A stretch of DNA of 64,000 nucleotides, from contig JAMLJB010000001.1 of assembly GCA_023953835.1 (NCBI GenBank), positions 1,302,001 to 1,366,000 on the forward strand, in the 5' to 3' direction. The notes below the pieces were generated by a model. That model worked only from the letters and a program-made list of their open reading frames with translations. It did not search any database and had not been told where the DNA came from. The position numbers were made by a program, and so were the translations under genes. The DNA comes from Rhizobiaceae bacterium (GTDB taxonomy: Bacteria; Pseudomonadota; Alphaproteobacteria; Rhizobiales; Rhizobiaceae). Within the stretch, counting starts at the first letter, position 1. The number at the start of each line of letters is the position of its first letter. This document shows, piece after piece, positions 44,490-53,040 of the stretch.

Positions 44490-45422
44490 TCAGAACTGAT
44501 AGCGCCTGAGGCGCGTCTGGATGGCGAACAGATAGACGCAGACGCCGGCGAGAATGATGAAGAACATCATCGACGCAATCGTCGCGCCCATGTTGGGATC
44601 GCCGAGCTGGAGCTGGAAGCCGAAGAAGGTGCGGTAGAGGAACGTGCCCAGAATATCGGTCGAGTAGTTCGGTCCCGCCATGGCGCCCTGCGCCGAATAG
44701 ATCAGGTCGAAGGCGTTGAAATTGCCCACGAAGGTCAGGATCGAAATGATGCCGATGGCGGGCAGGATCAGCGGCAGCTTGATCCTCCAGAACTGCGCCA
44801 TGCCGGTAATGCCGTCCATTTCCGCCGCTTCGATCACCTCGTCGGGGATGGATAACAGCGCGGCGTAGATCAGCATCATCGGAATGCCGACGAACTGCCA
44901 CACCGAGATCAGGCCGAGCGCCGTCAGCGCGTATTCCTCCTTGCCGAGCCATGGCGTGAACCAGCTCTTGAGGCCGACGAGGCCCATCATCGAGGGCGCG
45001 ACGCCCCAGAGCGGCGACAGGATCAGCTTCCAGATGAAGCCCACCACGACGAAGGAAAGCACCGTCGGTACAAAGATCGCGGTGCGGTAAAGGGCGGCGA
45101 AGCGCAGCTTCGGGTGCGACAGGATCGCCGCCAGCGCTATGCCGATCGGGTTCTGCACCAGCATGTGGATGATGAAGAACCACATATTGTTGCCCAGCGC
45201 GTTCCAGAAGCTGGAAGACCAGCGCGGGTCGCCGAAAAGCGTGCGGAAATTCTCCAGTCCGACGAACCGGCTGATGCCGTCAACTGCCCGGAAGAGTGAC
45301 AATTGCAGCGTGCCGAACAGCGGCAGGATCATCACCGCCGTATAGACCAGCACCGCGGGCGCGAGGAACACCGCAATGTGCCAGCGGAAGGGGCGTCGTG
45401 CATATGCGGTTTCGGTCGCCAT
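44490..45422 (-). CDS. sugar ABC permease (MalF-like)
   Basis: A 310-residue permease with six or more hydrophobic segments and the EAA-type loop EAAEMDGITGMAQFWRIKLPLI. Start at 45422 is taken at MATETAYARRPF; ribosome site is weak (AAAGGGTAA). The gene is separated from the binding-protein gene by 145 bp that contain palindromic repeats. Confidence 0.87.
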   Translation of the reverse strand: MATETAYARRPFRWHIAVFLAPAVLVYTAVMILPLFGTLQLSLFRAVDGISRFVGLENFRTLFGDPRWSSSFWNALGNNMWFFIIHMLVQNPIGIALAAILSHPKLRFAALYRTAIFVPTVLSFVVVGFIWKLILSPLWGVAPSMMGLVGLKSWFTPWLGKEEYALTALGLISVWQFVGIPMMLIYAALLSIPDEVIEAAEMDGITGMAQFWRIKLPLILPAIGIISILTFVGNFNAFDLIYSAQGAMAGPNYSTDILGTFLYRTFFGFQLQLGDPNMGATIASMMFFIILAGVCVYLFAIQTRLRRYQF

Positions 45423-45455
45423 GGCTGTCGTCGTTACCCTTTTGCGGGCGGCTCT

Positions 45456-45559
45456 GCCCCTCACTGTCCTGCCGGACATCTCTCCCCGCCTGCGGGGAGA
45501 GAGACGCGGTCATTCAAGGTTTCGCCACCCTCTCCCCGTGAACGGGGAAAGGGTGAGGG
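45456..45559. repeat. palindromic intergenic repeat after binding-protein gene
   Basis: Nested inverted repeats: hairpin CTCTCCCC/GGGGAGAG (45480-45501), hairpin CACCCTCTCCCCG with CGGGGAAAGGGTG (about 45526-45554), and outer arms GCCCCTCAC and GTGAGGGC. It starts eight bases after the stop of the binding-protein gene on the minus strand. It resembles rhizobial RIME/REP elements. Confidence 0.7.
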
Positions 45560-45567
45560 CCTTGGCC

Positions 45568-46827
45568 TTACTTTGCCGGCTTATACCAGCTATCCAGACC
45601 CTTCTGCAGTTCCTCGGCAGCCTGCTGCGGCGTTTCCGTGCCGTTGATCACATTGGCCGATTTCACCCAGGTTTCGTTCTCCAGGTTCGGCGTGCCGCGC
45701 GACAGGATCTGGTAGGTCGAACGAATGGTCGACTTGCACTTGTCGCGCCATGACACGAATTCCTGAGCCAGCGGGTCTTCCATCTTCACCGGCGTCGAGG
45801 ACAGGCTGAAGAAGCCCGGCAGCGCATTGGCATAGATCGTCGCAAATTCCGGCGAGGCCACCCAGGAGAGGAATTTCTTCGCCGCCTCTGGGTTCGCCGT
45901 CTTGGCGTTCATGCCGATACCGATGTCATTGTGGTCGGAGATGTAGCAGGTGTCGCCCGCATTCTTCACCGGCGGCGGGAACGCACCCATTTTGAACTGC
46001 GCCTGCGTGTTGAAGCCGGAAATTTCCCACGAACCCGCCGGATAGATGGCGGCGCGGCCAAGCGTGAAAAGGTTCTGGCTGTCGGGGTAGGTCTGCGCCT
46101 CGAAGCCGTCGCCGAGATAGGGTTTCCACTTCGCCAGTTCCTCAAAGGGTGCAACCCATTGCGGATCGGTCAGCTTCTGCTCGCCCTTGATGAGAGCCAG
46201 GCGGCCTTCCTCGCCTTGCCAGTAATTCGGGCCGATGTTCTGGTAGCCCATGGTGGCGGCTTCCCAGAGGTCCTTGGTGCCCATCGCCATCGGAATGTAG
46301 TTTCCGTCGGCCTTGATCTTGTCGAGCGCGGCGAAGAACTCGGCTTCGGTCGTGGGTGGGGCGATGCCAAGCTGGTCGAATGCGTCCTTGTTGTAGATGA
46401 AGCCGTGAATCACCGAGGCCATGGGCACGCAGAAGGTGGCCTTGCCGTCGTCGGTGGTCCATGCGGACTTCGCGACATCGGTGAAGTTCTCCATGCCGGG
46501 CACGCCGGTCAGATCAGCGAGATGACCCTTGTTGAAAAGTTCGAGCGAAGCGTCGAACGGGCGGCAGGTGATGAGGTCGCCTGCCGAACCGGCATCAAGC
46601 TTGGCATTGAGCGCCGCGTTGTATTCCGTGGGCGCGGACGGCGCAAATGTCACTTTGATGCCGGGGTTCGCGGCTTCAAATGCCGGAATGAGCTTCTCCT
46701 GCCAGATGGACAGGTCGTCATTGCGCCAGCTCTCTATGGTCAGCGTGGCATCCTGCGCGAATGCGCCGCTGGCCATACCAATAGCACTCGATCCCAACAA
46801 TAGGGCGATCAGAACTCTGTTTTTCAT
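45568..46827 (-). CDS. sugar ABC binding protein (family 1 extracellular)
   Basis: A 419-residue periplasmic binding protein with a signal peptide (ALLLGSSAIGMASGAFAQ). The mature part follows the family 1 pattern (LTIESWRNDDLSIWQEKLIPAFEAANPGIKV). Start at 46827 rather than 46833 because GGGAG is eight bases upstream of the former and one base from the latter. ATGA overlap with murQ couples the two. Binds an amino sugar or a muropeptide-derived or chito-oligosaccharide by context. Confidence 0.88.
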   Translation of the reverse strand: MKNRVLIALLLGSSAIGMASGAFAQDATLTIESWRNDDLSIWQEKLIPAFEAANPGIKVTFAPSAPTEYNAALNAKLDAGSAGDLITCRPFDASLELFNKGHLADLTGVPGMENFTDVAKSAWTTDDGKATFCVPMASVIHGFIYNKDAFDQLGIAPPTTEAEFFAALDKIKADGNYIPMAMGTKDLWEAATMGYQNIGPNYWQGEEGRLALIKGEQKLTDPQWVAPFEELAKWKPYLGDGFEAQTYPDSQNLFTLGRAAIYPAGSWEISGFNTQAQFKMGAFPPPVKNAGDTCYISDHNDIGIGMNAKTANPEAAKKFLSWVASPEFATIYANALPGFFSLSSTPVKMEDPLAQEFVSWRDKCKSTIRSTYQILSRGTPNLENETWVKSANVINGTETPQQAAEELQKGLDSWYKPAK

Positions 46828-47774
46828 TTGCATTCTCCCTGTTTGGGCGTTTTCGCCCCGCTATGATTGGAGCCGGTGCTCCCCTCGATCATTGCCAAGG
46901 CCGGTCGCAGTCGTTGACCGGCGCTTTTCAGCAGGCGCTCGGCATCCGCCGCATCCCTGGCGCCTGACGCCATGAGGATTGCAGCTTTGACCGAGCCACC
47001 GCTTCTCCCGAGAAGCTCGGCCGCAGTTTCCGGCGCACAACCGGCAATCGCGGCGACGATGCGCGCGGCGCGGTCCTTGAGCTTCACATTGTCTGGACGA
47101 AGATTGACCATATAGCCGTCGTGCACATGGCCGAGATGAATGGCCATCATGGTCGACATCATGTTGAGCGCGATCTTCTGAGCCGTTCCCGCACCCATGC
47201 GCGTCGAGCCGGCGATCACCTCCGCCGGCGTTTCGATCAGGACCGGCACATCGGCGAGGTCGAACAGGGGCGCTCCGGCATTGTTGGCGATGCCGACCGT
47301 CGTCGCGCCGCGAACCCCCGCTTCCAGCAGCGCGCCGAGCGCATAGGGCGTGGTGCCGCTTGCCGACACAGCGATCAGGCAGTCGCCCTCACCGATCCGC
47401 GCATTTGCCACGTCCGAGCGCGCAAGATCCGCGTCGTCTTCCGCGCCATTGGCCAATTCATGGAAATTGGCCGCGCCGCCCGCCAGCAGGATGACGATGC
47501 GGTCACGCGCAAGCCCGAAGGTGCCGGGGAGTTCCAGCCCGTCCGCCAGCGCCATCAGGCCTGAACTGCCCGCCGCCGCGTATGCGATCCTGCCGCCGTC
47601 CGCCAAGGCGCGCGCAACCGCCTCGGCAGCCCGGGCGATGGAAGGAATGGCGGCCACAACGGCGCGCGCCGCTTCCGTCTGACCATCGGCCAACACACGC
47701 AAAACCGCTTCCGGCGCGCGAAGGTCGAGGCCTTGCGCCTTGCTGTGCTGCGTCTCGGTGCGACGTTCCGCCAT
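46824..47774 (-). CDS. murQ: N-acetylmuramic acid 6-phosphate etherase
   Basis: Cleaves the lactyl ether of MurNAc-6-phosphate to GlcNAc-6-phosphate and lactate. The 316-residue SIS-domain protein shows the MurQ motifs GRIAYAAAGSSGLMA, LIAVSASGTTPY and GSTRMGAGTAQKIALNM, and a C-terminal UBA-like helix bundle. Start at 47774 has GGAGG six bases upstream; an earlier in-frame ATG at 47780 touches that site. First gene of the minus-strand amino-sugar operon, reading from the shared operator region. Confidence 0.92.
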   Translation of the reverse strand: MAERRTETQHSKAQGLDLRAPEAVLRVLADGQTEAARAVVAAIPSIARAAEAVARALADGGRIAYAAAGSSGLMALADGLELPGTFGLARDRIVILLAGGAANFHELANGAEDDADLARSDVANARIGEGDCLIAVSASGTTPYALGALLEAGVRGATTVGIANNAGAPLFDLADVPVLIETPAEVIAGSTRMGAGTAQKIALNMMSTMMAIHLGHVHDGYMVNLRPDNVKLKDRAARIVAAIAGCAPETAAELLGRSGGSVKAAILMASGARDAADAERLLKSAGQRLRPALAMIEGSTGSNHSGAKTPKQGECK

Positions 47775-47795
47775 TCGCATCCTCCTTCTCCAAAG

Positions 47796-47814
47796 TAATA
47801 CCAAAAAAATACCA
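47796..47814 (-). promoter_or_regulatory. candidate GntR operator before murQ
   Basis: Minus strand TGGTATTTTTTTGGTATTA: two TGGTAT repeats 11 bp apart. It matches the copy before the divergent kinase gene at 17 of 19 positions and lies 22 bases from the murQ start, the same distance as its partner. Confidence 0.6.
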
Positions 47815-47909
47815 CTTGTCCAGAGGGCGTTAACGATTTGACATTCAATATCCCTTAATTGCGCATTTTCGTTCAAATTTTAGCAGGCCGAAAGTTAACG
47901 CTTGGCAAT

Positions 47910-47928
47910 TGGTATTTTATTGGTATCA
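47910..47928 (+). promoter_or_regulatory. candidate GntR operator before amino-sugar kinase
   Basis: TGGTATTTTATTGGTATCA: two TGGTAT repeats 11 bp apart, 22 bases from the kinase start at 47950. A further TTGG lies just upstream. Mirrors the murQ-side site; the HutC-type GntR protein encoded downstream is the likely ligand. Confidence 0.6.
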
Positions 47929-47949
47929 TTGCCGCAGAGGGAGGCCCGT

Positions 47950-48834
47950 TTGGCTTATGTACTCGGCATAGATGGCGGCGGCACGAGCTGCCGCGCCGCT
48001 CTGGCGGCGGCTGACGGTCGCATCATCGGACGCGGCTCCAGCGGATCGGCCAACATTCGCACGGACTTGTCCGGCGCGCGCGCCAGCATCGTCAAGGCGG
48101 CGGAACTCGCGCTGGCCGATGCGGGACTGGACGTGGACATCTTCGCACAGACCGCCGCGGTCCTTGGGCTTGCCGGAGCCAATGTGGGTACCTATGCGCA
48201 GCAGGTCGAGGCCATCCTACCGTTCAGGACGAGCCGGGTCGTGACAGACGCATTGATCGCCCTTGAGGGCGCAGTCGGCGCGGGCGACGGCGCAATCGCG
48301 ATCCTCGGCACCGGAACGGCATTCATGTCGCGCAAGGGCGGCGAAGTCAGGGCCATCGGCGGATGGGGGTTCATCATCGGCGATCAGGGCAGCGGCGCGC
48401 GCATCGGGCGCGACCTGCTTGAAGAAACGCTTCTGGCGCATGACGGCATCGTAAAGGCCACCGCGCTCACCGAAGCCGTGCTTGCGATCTATCGAAACGA
48501 CCCCCGTGACGTGGTGGAATTCACCACTTCCGCCAAGCCCGGCGACTTCGGCGGATTTGCTCCAATGGTGTTCGCCCATGCGGCGAAGGGCGATGAGACG
48601 GCCTTGCGCATTGTCGAGCGCGCAAGGCAGGCTATCGAGGCCTCGCTGGATGCGCTGGACCCTCGGCCCGGCGCGCCGCTTTGCCTGCTTGGCGGCATGG
48701 CGCCGCTCTTTGCGCCGCGCCTTTCCAGCCGCTTCCGCTCCCTGCTTCAGCCGCCGCAATGGGATGCTCTGGGCGGGGCGGTAGCGATGGCGGCGCGGCT
48801 GTTCGGGGAAACGGGAGGCGAGGATGTCCGGTGA
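47950..48834 (+). CDS. BadF/BadG-family amino-sugar kinase (GlcNAc kinase-like)
   Basis: A 294-residue ASKHA-fold kinase with the phosphate motif GIDGGGTSCRAAL, a second motif ILGTGTAFM and IGDQGSGARIGRDLL. In this family GlcNAc or glucosamine is phosphorylated, which feeds the downstream deaminase and deacetylase. A TTG start at 47950 is chosen since GAGGGAGG sits five bases upstream and the protein then opens as in relatives. It overlaps the GntR gene by 11 bp. MurNAc phosphorylation (as in AnmK/MurK) cannot be excluded. Confidence 0.85.
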   Translation: MAYVLGIDGGGTSCRAALAAADGRIIGRGSSGSANIRTDLSGARASIVKAAELALADAGLDVDIFAQTAAVLGLAGANVGTYAQQVEAILPFRTSRVVTDALIALEGAVGAGDGAIAILGTGTAFMSRKGGEVRAIGGWGFIIGDQGSGARIGRDLLEETLLAHDGIVKATALTEAVLAIYRNDPRDVVEFTTSAKPGDFGGFAPMVFAHAAKGDETALRIVERARQAIEASLDALDPRPGAPLCLLGGMAPLFAPRLSSRFRSLLQPPQWDALGGAVAMAARLFGETGGEDVR

Positions 48835-49600
48835 CGCCGCGCTGATCCTCGCACCGCTGAAAGAAGCCGGGCCGGGAGCCCCGCTCTATGTCAGGCTGCG
48901 CAAGGCGATCGAGGATGCGGTCCGGCGCGGAGCGCTGGTGCCGGGCGATGCGCTGCCTTCCGAACGTGACATCGCCGCCAGCGCCGACATTTCCCGCGTC
49001 ACGGTGCGCAAGGCCATTCAGGACCTCGTTCAGCATGGAGTTCTCGTGCAGCGCCACGGCTCCGGCACGTTCGTTGCCCCGCGCATGGAACGGGTCGAGC
49101 AATCGCTATCGCGGCTGACCTCCTTCACCGAGGATATGGCGCGGCGCGGCCTCGATGTGCGTTCGGTCTGGCTGGACCGCGGCGTCTACGCACCCTCCCC
49201 GGAAGAAATGATGGCGCTCGGCCTTTCCGCCGATGCGATGGTGTCGCGCGTCAGCCGGCTGCGCATCGCGAACGACATGCCGCTTGCCATCGAACGGGCA
49301 TCCATTTCGGCCGGGTTCCTGCCCGATCCGAATATGATCGGCTCTTCCCTTTACGCCGCACTTGAAGAACAGGGCTGCAAGCCGGTCAGGGCCGTCCAGC
49401 GCATTTCGGCTGCGAATCTCGGCGAGGCGGATGCGGAACTGCTGAACGTCGAGCCGGGATCGGCCAGCCTGAACATCGAGCGCATATCTTACCTTCCGAG
49501 CGGCAAGGTGGTCGAGTTCACGCGTTCGGTCTATCGCGGTGACGCCTATGATTTCGTGGCCGAACTCCGGCTTGGCTCCGGCGAAGGAGCAGCGGCATGA
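48824..49600 (+). CDS. GntR/HutC-family transcriptional regulator of amino-sugar genes
   Basis: A 258-residue regulator: N-terminal winged helix (GDALPSERDIAASADISRVTVRKAIQDLV) and C-terminal UTRA effector domain, as in NagR/DasR, which respond to GlcNAc-6-P or GlcN-6-P. It sits between the kinase and deaminase genes with overlaps on both sides, so it is autoregulated with the plus-strand operon. It is the best candidate to bind the two mirrored TGGTAT-repeat operators at 47796-47928. Confidence 0.9.
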   Translation: MSGDAALILAPLKEAGPGAPLYVRLRKAIEDAVRRGALVPGDALPSERDIAASADISRVTVRKAIQDLVQHGVLVQRHGSGTFVAPRMERVEQSLSRLTSFTEDMARRGLDVRSVWLDRGVYAPSPEEMMALGLSADAMVSRVSRLRIANDMPLAIERASISAGFLPDPNMIGSSLYAALEEQGCKPVRAVQRISAANLGEADAELLNVEPGSASLNIERISYLPSGKVVEFTRSVYRGDAYDFVAELRLGSGEGAAA

Positions 49601-50622
49601 CGCAGACCCATATGCGGCGCGAGGTTCTGGAAATTCCGCACGCCGTGGCGCGCCTCTTGGACAGTTCGGCGGCGGAAATGCAGCGCACGGGCGATGCGTT
49701 GCGGGCGCTCGACCCGCATGTTCTGGTCAGCGTGGCGCGCGGCTCCTCGGACCATGCGGCCTCCTTCCTGCAATATGCAATCGAACTGACGGCAGGTGTT
49801 CCGGTGGCGTCGCTCGGGCCGTCCATCGGCTCGATCTACGGAGCGCGGCTCAGACTGACGAATGCCGCCTGCCTTGCCATCTCGCAGTCCGGCAAGAGCC
49901 CTGACATTGTGGCGATGGCAAAAACGGCCCGCGAAGGCGGTGCACTGACCATCGCTCTCACCAACACGCCGGGGTCGCCGCTGGCGCAGGTTTCGAACCA
50001 CGCAATCGACATTGCCGCCGGACCGGAACTGTCAGTCGCCGCGACAAAGACATTCGTCAACTCCGCCGTGGCCGGTCTCGCCCTGCTGGCGTACTGGATC
50101 AGGGATGACCAACTACTGCGCGCATTGCACGCTCTGCCCCGGCATCTCGAAGACGCCATTGCCTGCGACTGGTCCATGTTCGCCGATGCGGTGGGCGACG
50201 AAAATTCGCTGTTCGTGCTGGGGCGCGGGCCATCGCTGGCAATCGCCAACGAGGTCGCGTTGAAATTCAAGGAAACCTGTTCGATCCATGCGGAAGCCTA
50301 CAGCGCCGCCGAAGTCATGCATGGGCCGCTGGCGCTGGTCGGACCCGGATTTCCGGTCTTGGTGCTGGCGAGCCGCGATAAATCGGAGGAAACCGTCACG
50401 CAATCGGCGGACGGGCTGGCCGAACGGCATGCGGCGGTCTTTGCGACATCCGGCAAGGTGAAGGCGGCGGCCCGCCTGCCCTATGCGGCGACGGGCCATT
50501 GGCTCACCGATCCGCTGGCACTGGTCGCTTCGTTCTATTCTTTCATCGAAGCCTTTGCCTTGCGCCGTGGGCTGAACCCCGACGAGCCGCGCAATCTGCG
50601 CAAGGTCACGGAGACACTATGA
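49597..50622 (+). CDS. SIS-domain glucosamine-6-phosphate deaminase (NagB-II type)
   Basis: A 341-residue protein with two SIS sugar-phosphate isomerase domains (VARGSSDHAASFLQYA, then ISQSGKSPD; second domain VLGRGPSLAIANEVALKFKE, then HAEAYSAAEVMHGP). It lacks the N-terminal glutaminase domain of GlmS, the pattern of NagB-II deaminases that convert glucosamine-6-phosphate to fructose-6-phosphate and ammonia. It overlaps its neighbours on both sides by four bases. Catabolic direction is inferred from nagA. Confidence 0.87.
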   Translation: MTQTHMRREVLEIPHAVARLLDSSAAEMQRTGDALRALDPHVLVSVARGSSDHAASFLQYAIELTAGVPVASLGPSIGSIYGARLRLTNAACLAISQSGKSPDIVAMAKTAREGGALTIALTNTPGSPLAQVSNHAIDIAAGPELSVAATKTFVNSAVAGLALLAYWIRDDQLLRALHALPRHLEDAIACDWSMFADAVGDENSLFVLGRGPSLAIANEVALKFKETCSIHAEAYSAAEVMHGPLALVGPGFPVLVLASRDKSEETVTQSADGLAERHAAVFATSGKVKAAARLPYAATGHWLTDPLALVASFYSFIEAFALRRGLNPDEPRNLRKVTETL

Positions 50623-51779
50623 CCGGGCAAATCGCATATATTGCGCCCCGCATCTTCGACGGGGAACGCTGGCATGAGAATGCCGCGCTGTTGGTGGCCG
50701 ACGGAACCGTCGCGGCGATCCTGCCGCAGGGCGACCTGCCTGCCGGAACGGAGACCACCAGATTTTCCGATGGATTCCTCGCGCCGGGCTTTGTCGATCT
50801 GCAAGTGAACGGCGGCGGAGGCGTGATGCTGAACGACCACCGCAGCGTCGACGGCATCCGCACGATTTGTGCGGCCCATCGGCGCTTCGGCACCACGGCG
50901 CTACTGGCCACACTTATCACGGACACGCCGCAGGTCACGGCGGAAGCCGTTGGCGCAGGCATCGAGGCCGCAAGGCTGGGCGTTCCGGGATTTCTGGGGC
51001 TGCATCTCGAGGGCCCGCATCTGTCGCAGGCGCGCAAGGGAGCGCACGAGCCAGACCTGATCCGGGAGATGGAAGAGAGCGACCTTGCCAATCTCATTGC
51101 GGCGCGCAAGCAATTGCCGGTCCTGCTCACCACCGTCGCGGTGGAATCGGTGACGCCGCAGCAGATTGCGGCACTGGCGGGAGCAGGCGTGAAGGTCAGC
51201 ATCGGCCATACCGAGGCCACCTTCGCTGCCGCGCAGGCCGCCTTCGAGGCCGGCGCTTCCACGGTGACGCATCTGTTCAACGCAATGAGCCAGATCGGCA
51301 ACCGCGAACCCGGCCTGGTCGGGGCCGTCCTCGCAATCGGTGGCGTGTCGGCGGGACTGATCGCGGACGGCTACCACGTCCACCCGGAAAGCATCGGCAT
51401 CGCGCTCAGGGCCAAGCGCGGGCCGGGCAACATCTTCCTCGTGACCGATGCAATGGCGACGCTGGGCACCGACCTCACCGAGTTCACCTTGAACGGTCGC
51501 ACCATCAAGCGTTCAGGCGGCCGATTGACCTTGCTCGACGGGACTTTGGCAGGGGCTGACCTCGACATGATGTCGGCTGTGCGGTTCATGGTTCGCACGA
51601 TCGGCGTGGATCTCAGCGAGGCGCTACGCATGGCCTCGCTCTACCCGGCGCGGGTCGCGGGCGTCGCGCAAACACATGGCCAGTTCGGCAATGGCGCGCG
51701 CGCCGATTTCGTCCATATCGGTGACAAACTCGACATTCTGGGCGTCTGGATCGCGGGGGAAGCCGCGCCGGAATCCTAG
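50619..51779 (+). CDS. nagA: N-acetylglucosamine-6-phosphate deacetylase
   Basis: Removes acetate from GlcNAc-6-phosphate. The 386-residue amidohydrolase shows FVDLQVNGGGGVMLND, GLHLEGPHLSQARKGAH, the metal histidines in IGHTEATF and THLFNAM, and the catalytic Asp in LVTDAMATLG. ATG at 50619 overlaps the deaminase stop. Its TAG stop and that of the convergent aglR share a CTAG palindrome (51776-51779). Last gene of the plus-strand amino-sugar arm. Confidence 0.93.
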   Translation: MTGQIAYIAPRIFDGERWHENAALLVADGTVAAILPQGDLPAGTETTRFSDGFLAPGFVDLQVNGGGGVMLNDHRSVDGIRTICAAHRRFGTTALLATLITDTPQVTAEAVGAGIEAARLGVPGFLGLHLEGPHLSQARKGAHEPDLIREMEESDLANLIAARKQLPVLLTTVAVESVTPQQIAALAGAGVKVSIGHTEATFAAAQAAFEAGASTVTHLFNAMSQIGNREPGLVGAVLAIGGVSAGLIADGYHVHPESIGIALRAKRGPGNIFLVTDAMATLGTDLTEFTLNGRTIKRSGGRLTLLDGTLAGADLDMMSAVRFMVRTIGVDLSEALRMASLYPARVAGVAQTHGQFGNGARADFVHIGDKLDILGVWIAGEAAPES

Positions 51780-52798
51780 GCCGGAGCGCCCGCGACCGAG
51801 GCGCGAACGACCAGATCGACCGGCCAGATTTCGCCGTGCTTTCCTTCCTCAAGGCCGGAAATTCGGGCGGCCAGCCGCTCGGCTATGCGGGCGCCCGCGG
51901 TGCGGATGGAAGATCTCGTGGTCGCCAGCGGAACCGAGAAATTCTCAGGCTTCAGCCACGGAAAAACGTCGTCATGGGCAATCAGCGAAAGGTCCTTCGG
52001 CATGTCGATTTCGAGATCGCGTGCTGCGCGCACCACCCCCAGCGCCATGATCAGGCTGGAACACAATATGCCGGTGGGTCGCGGCGAGGATTCCAGCAGA
52101 CCTCTGGCCGCGCGATAGCCGTTCTCCTCCGTCATGGTGAGCGAGCGGATCATCGCCGTTTCGAGCCCGACCCCGCTGGATTCCAGCGCAGTGCGCAAAC
52201 CCCGCTCGCGGAAGATCGCAAAGGTCTCGGCTGACTGGCCGTTGATGAGGGCGATCCTGCGGTGGCCAAGCTGCACGAGCAGTCGCCCGGCCTGATGAAA
52301 CGCACCCTCATTGTCGATGTCCGTGAAGGGATAGTCGAAGCCGAGCCCCTCGCTGCGGCCATGGACGATGTAGGGAAGTCCCAATTGTTCCAACAACTTG
52401 ACCCGCTTGTCGGCAGGTCTGGGCGACGAGACATAGAGCGCATCGACCTGCTTGTTGGCGACCACACGGCGATAGGTCGTTTCTTCGTCCAGCGCATCTG
52501 CGGGGCTCAGAACGAGGTCGAGGTCATGCGCCCGCGCATAGTCGCCGAGACCCGACAGGAACTCCACGAAATGGGGGTCGATATCGACCGCATTGCCGGT
52601 GGGCAGGATATAGCCGATCATCCCAGCCTTGCCGGTCGCCAGCCGCCGTGCGCTGGGGTTCGGGCGGTAGCCGTGGCGGCGGGCGGCGTCCATGACGCGG
52701 CGTCGGGTTTCCTCGTTGACCTCGGGATAGCCGTTCAGCGCACGGCTGACCGTGGTCTGCGAAAGCTCCAGCATCTGCGATAGCTGTTTGAGATTCAT
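51776..52798 (-). CDS. aglR: LacI-family repressor of alpha-glucoside genes
   Basis: A 340-residue LacI repressor: N-terminal headpiece LKQLSQMLELSQTTVSRALNG, hinge, and a sugar-binding domain ending in the DVFPWLKPENFSVPLATTRSS region. Start ATG at 52798; the frame extends to 52900 without the family N-terminus. It is divergent from aglE, as in Sinorhizobium meliloti, and two CCAAAGCGCTTT palindromes lie in the shared region. Alpha-glucosides are the presumed inducers. Confidence 0.9.
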   Translation of the reverse strand: MNLKQLSQMLELSQTTVSRALNGYPEVNEETRRRVMDAARRHGYRPNPSARRLATGKAGMIGYILPTGNAVDIDPHFVEFLSGLGDYARAHDLDLVLSPADALDEETTYRRVVANKQVDALYVSSPRPADKRVKLLEQLGLPYIVHGRSEGLGFDYPFTDIDNEGAFHQAGRLLVQLGHRRIALINGQSAETFAIFRERGLRTALESSGVGLETAMIRSLTMTEENGYRAARGLLESSPRPTGILCSSLIMALGVVRAARDLEIDMPKDLSLIAHDDVFPWLKPENFSVPLATTRSSIRTAGARIAERLAARISGLEEGKHGEIWPVDLVVRASVAGAPA

Positions 52799-52809
52799 TA
52801 CCAATCCCC

Positions 52810-52819
52810 AAAGCGCTTT
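52810..52819. promoter_or_regulatory. LacI-type operator near aglR start
   Basis: AAAGCGCTTT palindrome preceded by CC, 12 bases upstream of the aglR start codon, so binding would block aglR transcription (autoregulation). Matches the aglE-side copy over 12 bases, CCAAAGCGCTTT. Confidence 0.65.
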
Positions 52820-52929
52820 TATTATTGTGTACACCCCCGAACTTTCAAGCGTTTTGATCAAAGCCACTGAAAATACGCCCGCAAAAATCCGATCTTGCAA
52901 AAATTCAATCGATTAGACAATTCGCAGAC

Positions 52930-52959
52930 TTGACAGTTGCGCGCATTGATGGCTCAAAT
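52930..52959 (+). promoter_or_regulatory. candidate aglE promoter
   Basis: TTGACA at 52930-52935 with TCAAAT at 52954-52959 (18-bp spacer). The -10 box is weak. The LacI-type operator at 52971-52980 would lie just past the predicted start of transcription. Confidence 0.45.
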
Positions 52960-52970
52960 GACGAATTGCC

Positions 52971-52980
52971 AAAGCGCTTT
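52971..52980. promoter_or_regulatory. LacI-type operator before aglE
   Basis: AAAGCGCTTT palindrome preceded by CC, 61 bases upstream of the aglE ATG and just downstream of the candidate promoter. The perfect CG-centred palindrome is typical of LacI-family sites. Confidence 0.7.
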
Positions 52981-53040
52981 GAGGAGAAGGCGCCGCCGGA
53001 CCCTGTTCCGGCATTTCGGAATGACCAGGGAGGAAGTGTC

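Noticed and set aside
41577..51779. Classical peptidoglycan-recycling anmK-murQ locus
   Set aside because: The kinase is of the BadF/BadG type and AnmK is not present; import plus nagA fits amino-sugar uptake better, although MurNAc use remains possible.
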